Shown piece after piece: positions 53,901-63,239 of a stretch of 64,000 bases of DNA. Origin of the DNA: Owenia fusiformis (taxonomy: Eukaryota; Annelida; Polychaeta; Sabellida; Oweniidae); the NCBI GenBank assembly GCA_903813345.2, contig CAIIXF020000003.1, positions 12,724,931 through 12,788,930 on the forward strand. Direction: 5' to 3'. The notes beneath the pieces are model-generated. The model was not told where the DNA came from and made no database searches. It was given only the letters and a program-made list of their open reading frames with translations. The position numbers and the translations under genes were made by a program. The first letter of the stretch is position 1, and every line of letters begins with the position of its first letter.

Positions 53901-53941
53901 ACTTCTATAGCGATAGGATCGATTTCAGCTATGCAGGTCAT
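44985..53941 (-). CDS. WDR88: WD repeat-containing protein 88
   Basis: A seven-blade WD40 propeller of unknown cellular role. Exons (minus): 53941-53822, 52549-52353, 51721-51658, 51417-51279, 50445-50316, 49688-49575, 49013-48943, 46762-46680, 46183-46115, 45562-45470 and 45137-44985; all GT-AG, phase kept, 410 residues (human 472, longer N-terminus). Blades end in VRLWDF, LHVWDT, IRIWDM, VKFWDI, VLIWDV, LVVWDV and VRIWNI. The C-terminus has CFEC and CVFC about 20 residues apart, a zinc-ribbon-like pair also present in human WDR88 (QCERC, QCVFC). A five-codon upstream frame (ATGATGGTGGTGTAA) ends one base before the start codon and may damp translation. Decayed exon 8 copies fill intron 7, and a MITE touches the intron 1 donor. 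Confidence 0.93.
46838..47701. mobile_element. Palindromic Tc1/mariner-type element, 864 bp, CACTCCCCTCCATAAGTTTG ends
   Basis: Ends CACTCCCCTCCATAAGTTTG and the exact complement are flanked by TA. The two arms pair over most of their length (for example CATTCCCATGTAATCCAATG with its mirror near 47460). The CATAAGTTTGGCAACC ending resembles Tc1/mariner inverted repeats. No transposase. It is inserted in the exon 8 repeat array of WDR88 intron 7. Confidence 0.8.
48237..48755. mobile_element. Second, shorter copy of the CACTCCCCTCC element
   Basis: It has the same left end as the copy at 46838 and a diverged right end (CCAAACTTATGATGGGGATG). About 350 bp of the interior is missing. The array sequence GAAATA before it and TGTTTAGAGAAA after it rejoin a broken exon 8 unit, so it is also a target-site insertion into the array. 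Confidence 0.75.
49351..49506. repeat. Dispersed repeat with TGTCACCACC inverted ends
   Basis: AACAAGGCATTAACATGC leads into TGTCACCACC, then a degenerate array of GCCAAACACTGAATGCCAAC motifs, then GGTGGTGACA. A close copy lies at 58378-58512 and a decayed one at 19616-19776. It is probably a MITE with a simple-sequence core; it lies in WDR88 intron 6. Confidence 0.6.
49971..50151. mobile_element. CAGTAAAACCTG-family MITE copy in WDR88 intron 5
   Basis: Ends CAGTAAAACCTGTCTTAGTG and TACAGGTTTTACTG, with TA following the right end. It has the same internal AGTGAACAC motifs as the other copies. Confidence 0.75.
50830..51173. mobile_element. Palindromic element with one CAGGGTGTCCCGAAAGTATG end
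   Basis: The right end reads, on the minus strand, CAGGGTGTCCCGAAAGTATG after a TA. Inner blocks (TCATATATCATTTAAAAGCT, CATCCAAAGTTACATTGATT) pair with mirrored copies near 51050-51110. The left end has decayed. CAGGGTGTCC tips are common on mariner-like elements. It lies in WDR88 intron 4. Confidence 0.6.
53582..53818. mobile_element. Intact CAGTTGGGGACA MITE abutting the WDR88 exon 1 donor
   Basis: Ends CAGTTGGGGACATAAATAAA and its complement are flanked by TA at 53580-53581 and 53819-53820. On the minus strand, exon 1 ends at 53822, the intron begins with G at 53821, and the TA of the target site supplies intron bases +2 and +3. The element itself supplies the rest of the donor context (GT-A-CAG). 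Confidence 0.8.
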
Positions 53942-53999
53942 CTTACACCACCATCATTGTCGAGGAGACTAGACTGAAAATGGATGAAATAAAAATTAT

Positions 54000-54395
54000 T
54001 TTTGTAAAAACTGTTTACAAGTATCGTAGGTGAGTACGAAGAGCGACCATCAATGTCGTTAAAATGCGAACGCTCCTTATCAACGACTAATTACCAATAA
54101 AATCGCGAACATACTTTCACTGTGCTATTGGCTGGGCTAGGCTATAGACGGCAGTCAGACTAATCGAATTGTGTTTAGCCTGATAGTTTGAATGATTGCT
54201 AGAATACCAAGAAGAAGTCAATGGCGGGTTCAGTGGGGGAGCTCGAAAATGTTCACGCTTGAATTCGGCCAAAAAGGCAATAAGATACATGTAGGCTTAT
54301 GTCGGTGCCTTGAAACATGAATTATGCTTATCTATGCTCTAAAATTTCTCAGAATGCACCAAATGTGAAATTTCCTGGCGGGAGGATCTTGCCAG
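54000..54395. other. Upstream region of WDR88, no feature resolved
   Basis: Likely promoter/5' flank of WDR88. No clear TATA box, and no exon of another gene. A CCAATAAAATC-type motif near 54093-54103 is not specific enough to call. Confidence 0.35.
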
Positions 54396-54404
54396 GCCTT
54401 ATCA

Positions 54405-54585
54405 GGGGCGGATATCTGGGAACCAACAAGGGGGGGCCACTGATGATTTTCTTCAAAATTTGGCCTGAAATTAAAAAGTAAGGCAAGCCCAGTAATGACC
54501 CACTTTTTGGGCCCAAATTTATTTGGGCCCCATTTTTTCTGGGCCCACCCAAGCGGGGAGGCAGCCCCCCCCCCGCCAAAGATTC
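54405..54585. repeat. CAGGGGCGGATATCTGGG repeat, second copy
   Basis: It begins CAGGGGCGGATATCTGGGAA, shares CAACAAGGGGGGG and CCCAGTAATGACC with 16992-17215, and ends in a GGGCCC-rich, poly-C segment. Confidence 0.55.
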
Positions 54586-54599
54586 ACCAGTGCTTGTAA

Positions 54600-56765
54600 A
54601 GGCCTATATCTATTCTTGTGCCCTTCTTACCGTTAGCATTTTACCGAACTGAATTAAATTTGCTGATTACATCAGTCAACGTTCATGCTAGGCATTATTT
54701 CTGGTACCTTTTGAGATATTCAAACAAACATAAAATATGAGTTCGGGCCGGGGTTGAACTTATTCAGTAGGCTATTCCTTGTTCGATTTTTTCCATATTA
54801 TTTCTATGTTAGTCTCAGATATTACTGGGGCTATGGAGATGATCATGTTTTGATCCTCCTGATCATTAAAGGTTGTAACGGATCAATTTTAATTTCAGAC
54901 ATGTCGTATGCCTCCCGAGCCTCCCGGGTATGCCTCCTAACTTCAGCATTGTCCGGTCGGATAACTATACCCACCGTAGCCAAGTCCGTATGATCAGGTT
55001 ATCGACTTGTTCAGGGTCCATATAGCCGAGAAGTAGGCTAATAAAGTCATGTACAATACAAAGTCTGCTAAAGCGAAACATCTCTACTGCAATTATTTTT
55101 ATGTACGAATTGAAAAACGATTTGGAAATTTGATTTGTTTTCTCCCTTCACGTTTTCTGTTCCGATTCATAACTAGCCATTGCAATTTGGGAACATTTTT
55201 GATCTCAGTTTAGAAGCCTGCATCCTATGGACTCCATAGCTAGATACTATCATCATATGATGGTCTCAGCTAATAGTTATAGATGTAATTTTCATTTGTT
55301 CTTCACTTAAAATATAACGCACCAATGTATCCTGGTATCTACCCTGCGCGCAGAGTCAAGATGAAGACGACGCTTTCTTTTAAGAAGTGAAGTCGAACGA
55401 ATGCAAAGGGAACCTGGTATCTGAAACCTGCAAAACACCCCGTTTCATGTTAATTTTCAGAATTTTGCTTATATGCCATTATTTGTATTTTGTATTTCGA
55501 ATCGGTGTGTATTTTTTGTTAAGGCTACTCTTTTGGAAAAATGACCAATGGCACGTCCCTTTACTGATTCTCTAAGAACGTTTGAATTGAACAATTAATT
55601 TGGATCCCGGATTTGGATGTTAAAATTATAGATACTTTATAATCTAACGTGCAAAAGCCTCAATTTGTATTTGCCATAACCAGATAACCCTAACACGATC
55701 ACTAAACTGAATGTTCATAAGAGAAACGTCACACGCACATATTTGGTCGATAGAATGCATGACATTCAGGTTTCAGATACGTACCACTACCAGGAATGCT
55801 GAGCTAAAAATTGGCAGTTGTTTCGGATCATTGGGAATCCGAACCAATGGTATTAGGACCTTGGGTTTCGGATCATTTTTTAACTCATATATTTTGTTAT
55901 ATCAAAGAAAATAACTTACTTTATGCAATGGATATATCATTTGCGGGTAAGTTTCACTTTTCTCGTTAAACTTTTTAATGGCACGATATAGTGACAAGAC
56001 AATAATCACACATGTCTCCAGCACAACTATAAAGGCACCTATCAGACGTTGATGTATTGGGTCTTTTTAGATTTAGATTCGTACCTTGGGTTTCGGACCA
56101 TTTGGATTTGGAAGATTAAGTTTCGGACAAATGGTGTGGTTTCGAAAACGGATCCGTTCAAGAAATGTAGCTAGAATCTTCACAAGCTTTTTAGCACAAG
56201 CGTATAGTTCATGAGACGCAAGAGTGGTCGAAATAATTCACTATTGTTATAGTTAACTAGACAGTTAAAAGTGAGGATATTTAATTTTTAACGTTTCGTT
56301 TAGCTAAAAAAGGTATATTGATGATTCTGCATCTGGCGTCTCGTGAACTATTAGTTCACAAACGCTTAGATTTTCCTAAAATATACGATGCTGAAATGTT
56401 TGTGAAACAGTCGTGAAGATTCTGCTTACACATCTCGCGAAACCATATAAAAAATCGCCTTCCAAGCTATGACATATTCTTACCGAAACTGATCCGATCT
56501 CTAACCAGTTTCAAGAGGTCCACCACTTTGTGACACTCAGTGATAAGACAAAACCCTACGAACTTTCGACAAGTCAAATTATCAAAGCTCTAAGGACATC
56601 ATTCAAACCTACGTGTAATACTGATAACTATGGGTGATGGAGTCAATGTTGATTAAACCTTTTTTCTGGCCGGTTCAATAACATAGCTATTGCTTATGGG
56701 ATTCAAAACTGAATTCTATTTTGTGAGGGACAGCGCCTTGCATGTTACCCTCACGTCTTACATTC
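54600..56765. other. Intergenic stretch between PABPN1 3' end and WDR88
   Basis: No exon recognised. Two neighbouring blocks (55800-55880 and 56080-56165) share TTGGGTTTCGGATCATTTTT/TTGGGTTTCGGACCATTTGG-type sequence in the same direction, suggesting a diverged duplicated or transposon-derived segment. The rest is AT-rich. Confidence 0.4.
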
Positions 56766-56803
56766 TTAAATTAACTAAACACGGTTATTATGTTTTCATA
56801 CAA

Positions 56804-56809
56804 TTTATT
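56804..56809 (-). terminator. Alternative distal PABPN1 poly(A) signal (AATAAA)
   Basis: An AATAAA complement lies about 1.1 kb past the stop codon and could give a long 3' UTR form. The proximal AATAAA at 57715-57710 would give a short one. Assigned by motif only. Confidence 0.3.
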
Positions 56810-57700
56810 TTTCAAACAAATATATAATGATACATTACATACATGTATACAGCCATGACATTCAATTGACATGATTGAATTCTTAACAAGCTCACATAAA
56901 CTGATAAACATAGAATTGAGATGCAGCCTATGCTTATCAGTAAAAATACCTCCATTCACTACTTAAAGAGAGCAAAAGCATGACATACAAACATGCTTTA
57001 TCCATATTCAAAAGTCTAGGATAATTTGTGATGATATACTATAGTATATGATGCATCCTTCATAATTTTTACTATTCTGGAAAAAATTTAGAAATATGAG
57101 CAGAGATGTCACAATTTAAAAAAGCAATTAATTCTCTATTTTGATTCTCTCTTTAATGAGGTAGGAATCAGGTATTACACCGTGAAGTATAATGAAGTGA
57201 ATTTAAATGTCCAATCATTGAAATCCATCTCAGTCTAACCGTCAAGAATTGATATGGTCTGTTTGTAAAGAATTCCTGAAGTATGGGCACTTCAGAGACT
57301 AGGACTCCATTGTAATGTAACCCAATATGTGATTTTTGATGCACATGCTATCCAGGGGCCTTGTATGTATTAATCCTTCTGAAAAACTACTAGTAATTCA
57401 TTCATAATACATATCTGCTTAGTTGAACAGAAATGTTACAACTCAACCTCGCACATTAATTCATTGGAAAGTTCGAGGTGATTTTTCATTTTTAAAACAC
57501 ATTGTGAAAATACTGAACTTGTTTCTCCAGTAACATACAAGTTCTGTGATTGGTTTTGAGAATCAGGCTCGAACACCAAAGAATCAATCTGCAAGAATGA
57601 TATTATTACCTTTCCTCGTCCTCAGTTCTATTTGTTGTCTGCAGGTCACGTCGCTATAGCAACGAATGGATTGAACCTAAAAGGAAAACAATTGGGACAT

Positions 57701-57846
57701 GCTTTTTTCTTTATTTTTTCATATTCTTTTCTTTTTTCATATATTTTTTCTTCTTTTTTATATTGTTTTTTTTCTTTTTTCTTTTTTTCTCTTTTTTTCA
57801 TTGTTTTTTTTTCTTTTTTTTCATTGTTTTTTTTGTTGGTATCTTT
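57701..57846 (-). promoter_or_regulatory. A-rich tract in the PABPN1 3' UTR, candidate autoregulatory element
   Basis: On the mRNA strand this is about 145 nt of runs such as AACAAAAAAAACAATGAAAA and AAAAAAAGAGAAAAAAAG, starting 59 nt after the PABPN1 stop codon. PABPN1 binds poly(A), and mammalian PABPN1 is known to regulate itself through an A-rich 3' UTR segment that favours retention of its last intron. An AATAAA (57715-57710) lies at the far edge of the tract. Confidence 0.6.
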
Positions 57847-57905
57847 TTGGGGGGTTATTGTGACCCATTTACAAACCCAAATTACTCCAGATCTCTGCTT
57901 TTTCA

Positions 57906-60900
57906 TTAGTATGGGGAATAATAGCTGGCTCTTCTTGCCCTACAACACAATGAACATTGATAATGACATGTACCACTAATAATACATACAACTATGTTCC
58001 ATAGCCAAGCCAGACACGACGAATGCATTAGGAACTGCCTCAAATTTATTCAGACATTTTGTCAACTGAAACTGTGTAAATGAAGTTGAAATAATATCTA
58101 TTAAATTCAAGGTAAAGCATCTAAAGTAAAGTGAGGTTTAAATGAGAATAAAGCCTCAGTCACATTTGCTCTACTGTTGGCATACATGTAGCTTCACAAA
58201 ATAGATATAGAAAATCTAAATTGTAATTTTATGCTGCATATTTCTCTCAATCTTGCGAAGCTACATCCGCCGTACGATTGCTGTAGAGCAAATATAACTG
58301 TGGTAATAGTGGCACCATAAACTGGAAATCTCATTGACCTACAATAAACTACATAAACATGTTCAGCAAACATGAATAACAAGGCATTAACATGCAAAAT
58401 GTCACCACCTGCTATTTGTTACAGATGCTGACCACTGAACACCAACCACCGAATACCATCCATACAAAAGTTGAAGACTTTAACAATATGTCACCAATTG
58501 TGGTGGTGACATGAAAAATCAAATAAATGCAATTCGATATAAGAGCTGAAATGAAACAGTCCAAATTTCAGTGAATGCATGTAACATGTTAAATGATCTT
58601 TTAAATGATTAGCCATTTTGCGATGTTGGTTTCATCTATGTGAATGCTTGTTGAATATGAACACTTCATTATAAAAGACATAGTATTTAAAGCACAAGAT
58701 TTGTGAGGGTGTAATATATACAAACATGTATGTGAGTTACAATCTATGAAAACAAAATACCTGAATCGTGGTCTTCGAGGTGCATATCCACCATATCCCC
58801 CTCTGAATGATCTTCTTCCCCTTCCACGTGGTGGTCTGTTGGTTGAGCTAACCCCAGGGAGATTAGTCCTTTTGACCCCTACCTGTTGAACAAATAGAGG
58901 TTAGTGAATACCAGAGAAACAGAGTATGTTTAGTCAGTTAACGTATCATTTTACATCAATTCCTGGTGACTCCCCTTCCAGAGACTACCCCCAAATAAAC
59001 ATCCTACCCCTAACATAGATGCTTCCTACAAAGGTAGGATTGGGGGAGCAAAGACCTGTACCAACAAGCTAACTGCTTATTTTGCTATATCAACAGATTT
59101 GTATTTCCCCATTAGGCTGCATTTTAAACATCACCACGGTGACAGCTTACATGTATTACAACCATGAATTTTTAGATGAACATAAACATTTGGATTTTCA
59201 GCTTGAATTCTTGTGAATTCAATGCAATTCTGAGAGAGTACAGCTTTCAAAGTACACAAGTTCTTTTTTTCACCTAACCTCCTTTCTCCATATGTAGGTA
59301 ACATTGTGCATATGGAAATATCATGGCAACAAAATAACTTTAATAACAAGTTCTTTTCAAAGTTTCTCATTCACAAAAGGTTAACCATTTACAGTCTTTG
59401 GTCTTGATACATTTGGGTAAAATATATTTATCTGTTGGAAGTCATTTACACTGTTACACTGCTGAGAGACTTTAACTGACTTGGTCAGTCATTGTGTGAA
59501 TCATGCTCTTCTGGTTATTGCTGTTTTTCTGAGAAAATATGTTTGCATTTCTACTTACTTTTATTTGTCGCCCTCTAAACAAGGACTCATCTAAAGATTG
59601 TGCTGTCGTGACGGCATCTTTGTCTGCAAACTCTATATAGGCAAACCTGTAATGTATTAAATTATTTACTGTTAACTGGAAGTATTCCAAGACGATATGG
59701 TTTTGTGAAATCTAAAGTTATGCAGCTATAATATTTTGCTGATTTTTAACTACTATTTTATTTCAATGACACCAAATTTGTTGTATGCCTTTTCCACTTG
59801 GGGAAAGCGTAAAAATAAGAACAAGCAAATATTATCCGATTTTCAATTAGTGGTTTCAAATTGATGAGTTTCATCGACAAGGCCTTTTTGATATTGAGTA
59901 GGCCTATATCAAACTGCTCAAGTGCATCACTCAGAGTTACAATAAAAATATGATCAAGAAAAATAAAATGTCATGGAACTAAAGACACAGTATATAGTAT
60001 ATTGTCATCAAAAAATAAAGAATTCTCTTGAATATTACCCTTTAGGGTGACCCGAGAATTTGTCGCATAATATAGTAACTCTGTTGACAGATCCGCAACC
60101 ATGGAAATGTGCTTCTAATTCCTCAGCTGTTGCGCCATAGTCCACCTAAACATAAATGAGGTAAAGATGTAAACCTCAATTGCACTTAAGTTTAATAAAC
60201 AGGGGTTTCAATAGCAACAGGCATTTTCACCGGTTGTTTTCACAAAATCGCCTGTTGATTTTAGGGACTTTTCAACTTTTCCATGTTAAATTTATGATTT
60301 CCATTAATTCATGTAATTTTGCCTGTTGTTTTCATTCACTTAGCCTATTGTAAGAAATTCTAATGAAACCCCTTATAAAGGACATAATCAAGCCAAGGGC
60401 AGCTTGTCATTTGAAGTCTGCATGCTTCAACACTCATTCAAAACATTCATTGAAGTTGATATTTGATTAAAAGCTCTGGATAAAAATGATGCCATGTGTG
60501 ATACTTTATATACTGTACATCTATATTTCTGACTCGAATGATGAAAACACACTGTAATACAGATCCATCCAACTCCAAATCATTCAATATTTACATTATA
60601 TCAAATAAGGTAACAGTTATAGTGTTAAGCTAGCATTTTGTGGAATGAGGGAATGAAATGATTTTGTTTAAAATAAAGAATGATATTATTCACTCACATT
60701 TCCAACATAGATGGACCTTGCATCAGCGTCTTTTTTATTTTCAGGGGACATCACAGAAGCAGCGCCACCTTTACAAAATAGAATGTGTATGCATCAATTA
60801 CAGAGTAGCATCATAAAAAGTGTCCACAATAGTGAATCAAGCTATTTTTTCATAAAAATACTAAGAAAACATCAAAATACATTTCTAACCCAGAGTGGTT

Positions 60901-62716
60901 TTCATACCACAGAAAATAATCTACAATCAATGCAATGACTATACTACAGAAAAACCTGTGTATAGTGAACATTTTCTTGCCAATAAAAACGTTCACTGTT
61001 GGTTGGTGTTCACTACAGCAAGGATCTGATTTCGCGTCATTTTGCTGTATTGTATAGAGACCAGTTAGGCTATTAAACACTTGGCTAAAAGAGAGGAGGG
61101 AATAATCATTTAATTTGTATTTTCTCCCCATGATCATCCATGACACTTTAGCTTTAAGGTCTTGTTTTGTTAAGTGTTATATAAATTGACTTATTTTAGA
61201 TTGACAGTCATCTGAATGGTTCATCCTTTGCCATTGATTTTGCCAAGATTCTATGTTCACTGTTCACAGTACACTGTATATACAATCTCATCTGAGCCAG
61301 GACGACTCCCTACTATAAACTTACTAGAAGTTGGAGATCCCATATTCATTTGTGTCTCGACTTCTTTTTGCATTTCTTTCAGTTTTTCCGCCTCTTCCTC
61401 CATCTCTCTGACTCTAGCCTTTATTGCTTCTAACTCCTGCAAATAATCAAAGTTATTTGGAGCTACAGAGATTCTAAGCAATCAGTTCCTCAGTAGTGCT
61501 ACATTCAAAATTAAAAAATCTTCTGAGTTTTGCCAAAATCAGAATAGCTCCTGCATTGGGTCTGATGTAAGTCAAAACTCAGATTCCCCTCAGAGCTGTT
61601 GCAGCCCCTTCTATATTACTTAAACAAATAAAGGCTTTAAGCCCTAATATAATACTGCAACACAGGCAGGGGTTATCGTATCCTACCGACCTCTTTAGAT
61701 TGACCACAATCTAAAGGGGTCGTAGGATGCGATAAGGCAGGTGGAGAGATATTAGAGTGGTCCTGCTATGAAAATCCAACCCAGAATGAATCTGATGAAA
61801 ATCAGAGTGGATTTTCTTGATGGGATAACTCTCTCATATGACAAAGATACAGCCATCTTTAAACCATGCAAGATACTGCCATCTTTCATCCTAAAAAGTC
61901 ACTCATGCAAGATGAGATTTACTTCTAACGTCACTGGATTATAAACTTCAACAACATGCTCATTCTACAAAAAAAAGGTGTGACGTCATAACAATGGAGC
62001 TTTGTTGCCACACATATCCATGTTATGATGTCATAACAATTGAAAGATGAAGTTCAATTAATTTGAAGCTATTTTTCACTCAAATCTATTAAGAAAAGGT
62101 GAAAATATGGCATAATACAGACTCATATGAGAAACACATTTGTGTACCCATTAGTATTCGTACCTGTGCAACATCGTCCATTCTTGACTCGCTTTGATAA
62201 TGGTTCTTTATCTCGTCTTCGACTCAATGGAGAAGAATTATCAAAGCTCATCAAGAATCAACAATCTTGCACAGGTACTCATACAAGAACCTCTATATCT
62301 ATGACTTCAAATAGATCTACCCGATCTAGGCTACATGTACATGTACAAATTCTGTTCTTAGACACGAAGAGAGACAATAGTAGACTTAGGACTGTTAGTC
62401 CAGGTATAACTTTGATTACAATAGAACTTTCATTTTTTCATAATCATATCTGTCTGTCTGTTACTCTTTGATCTTTCAGTTTCATGTTTGACTTTGTCTA
62501 AAGTATTTGAACTGAAAAAACTAGGCTAAAAATACAAATGTCATAAGTACATACAGGGTCTTCCACTGCATTATCTTCTGTAGCACCACCCTCAACACTG
62601 TCACCACCAGCAGGGTCGTTGGAAACATCCCCGTCAGCTGGATCATCTGTTTCACCAAGAAGTTCACGAGAAAGATCATCGTTTTGTTCATCGACTCCGT
62701 TTTCTGTATCAGCCAT
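57906..62716 (-). CDS. PABPN1: Nuclear poly(A)-binding protein 1
   Basis: PABPN1 binds growing poly(A) tails in the nucleus, stimulates poly(A) polymerase and sets tail length. Exons (minus): 62716-62555, 61436-61325, 60768-60698, 60145-60039, 59646-59559, 58882-58761 and 57939-57906; all GT-AG, phase kept, 231 residues, seven coding exons. Residues 1-54 are acidic; there is no polyalanine tract, unlike human (306 residues). A coiled-coil helix follows ([20 protein letters not shown], 55-74). The RRM spans about 109-186 with RNP2 IYVGNV (111-116) and RNP1 KGFAYIEF (150-157). The RG-rich tail ends RASYYSPY, like human ATSWYSPY, which supports the tiny last exon. The 3' UTR begins with an A-rich tract. 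Introns 2, 3 and 6 hold MITEs. Confidence 0.95.
58153..58304. mobile_element. Palindromic MITE, GCCTCAGTCACATTTGCTCT ends
   Basis: The left end GCCTCAGTCACATTTGCTCT pairs with AGAGCAAATATAACTGTGG at the right. Inner blocks TACATGTAGCTTC and GAAGCTACATCC also pair. It is related to the element at 17893-18032. It lies in PABPN1 intron 6. Confidence 0.65.
58378..58512. repeat. TGTCACCACC-ended dispersed repeat in PABPN1 intron 6
   Basis: AACAAGGCATTAACATGC, then TGTCACCACC and GGTGGTGACA as facing ends, with a CACTGAACACCAACCACC-like core. It is nearly the same as 49351-49506. Confidence 0.65.
60200..60374. mobile_element. CAGGGGTTTCA MITE copy 2, 5-bp duplication ATAAA
   Basis: Ends CAGGGGTTTCAATAGC and the complement of AATGAAACCCCTT are flanked by exact ATAAA at 60195-60199 and 60375-60379. 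The interior aligns with the copy at 36945-37110 (GCCTGTTGATTTTAGGGAC). It lies in PABPN1 intron 3. Confidence 0.8.
60946..61020. mobile_element. Truncated CAGTAAAACCTG-family MITE in PABPN1 intron 2
   Basis: It starts CAGAAAAACCTGTGTATAGT and contains AGTGAACATT and GGTGTTCACT motifs, but lacks the right-hand terminus. Confidence 0.55.
61673..61735. repeat. Strong hairpin in PABPN1 intron 1 (29-bp arms)
   Basis: TTATCGTATCCTACCGACCT, CTTTAGATTG faces CAATCTAAAGGGGTCGTAGG, ATGCGATAA across a 5-nt loop, with only a few mismatches. It may be a minimal foldback element or a structured intronic RNA. Confidence 0.7.
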
Positions 62717-63060
62717 AATCTATTTCCGGGTAGTTTCGTGCAGATAGAGTTATCCCTTCGACAGACAAACGTTGAATAAAGTGTAATATAGGTAGAATGT
62801 ATTATTCTCTATCAGATTAAAGAACGATTTGAGCACAAATGTTAATAATTAGTTGTAGATTGCTCCGATTGTTTATGGAGATATTTGTTGTTTGTAAATT
62901 CAATGATTCAATATGGCGATATTCATGAGACGCCACATACAATAGCACTGAACGACATACAATACATTGGTGTTGGTGCAATTACCCGGGCAATGACTCA
63001 CAGAGAACAGGTTCCGCTTGCCACCGTGGCTCCAGCTTGGAATTGATTCGGTCATATATG

Positions 63061-63230
63061 CGACCAATCACATATTCGTCAGTGACACGTTAATACTATA
63101 TAACAACCAAGATACCCACTCTCACAAAGAAGTATCATCGGAGTGGCATCGAAACTCTTCACCTGTGCCATTAGTACCCGTCGTCAGCTGATCCGGGCCG
63201 TTGGGTGTCACAGCAGGATAAATAACAATG
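63061..63230 (+). promoter_or_regulatory. Possible promoter and first exon of an unidentified plus-strand gene
   Basis: A CCAAT motif (63062-63066) and TATATAA (63096-63102) are suitably spaced for a plus-strand start near 63125-63135. An ATG in good context (AACAATGG, 63227) lies just before a GTATGT donor-like site. No downstream exon can be linked within the window, so this remains a guess. It would diverge from PABPN1, whose start codon is at 62716. Confidence 0.25.
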
Positions 63231-63239
63231 GATATGTAT

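Noticed and set aside
57632-57979. Open frames of 115 (plus) and 86 (minus) codons, Phe/Ser- or Lys/Glu-rich
   Set aside because: They arise from the homopolymer-rich tract in the PABPN1 3' UTR and overlap the real last exon. Composition is low complexity.
62127-62471. 114-codon plus-strand open frame
   Set aside because: Antisense to PABPN1 intron 1. Ser/Thr/Arg-rich with no recognisable domain and no splice partners.
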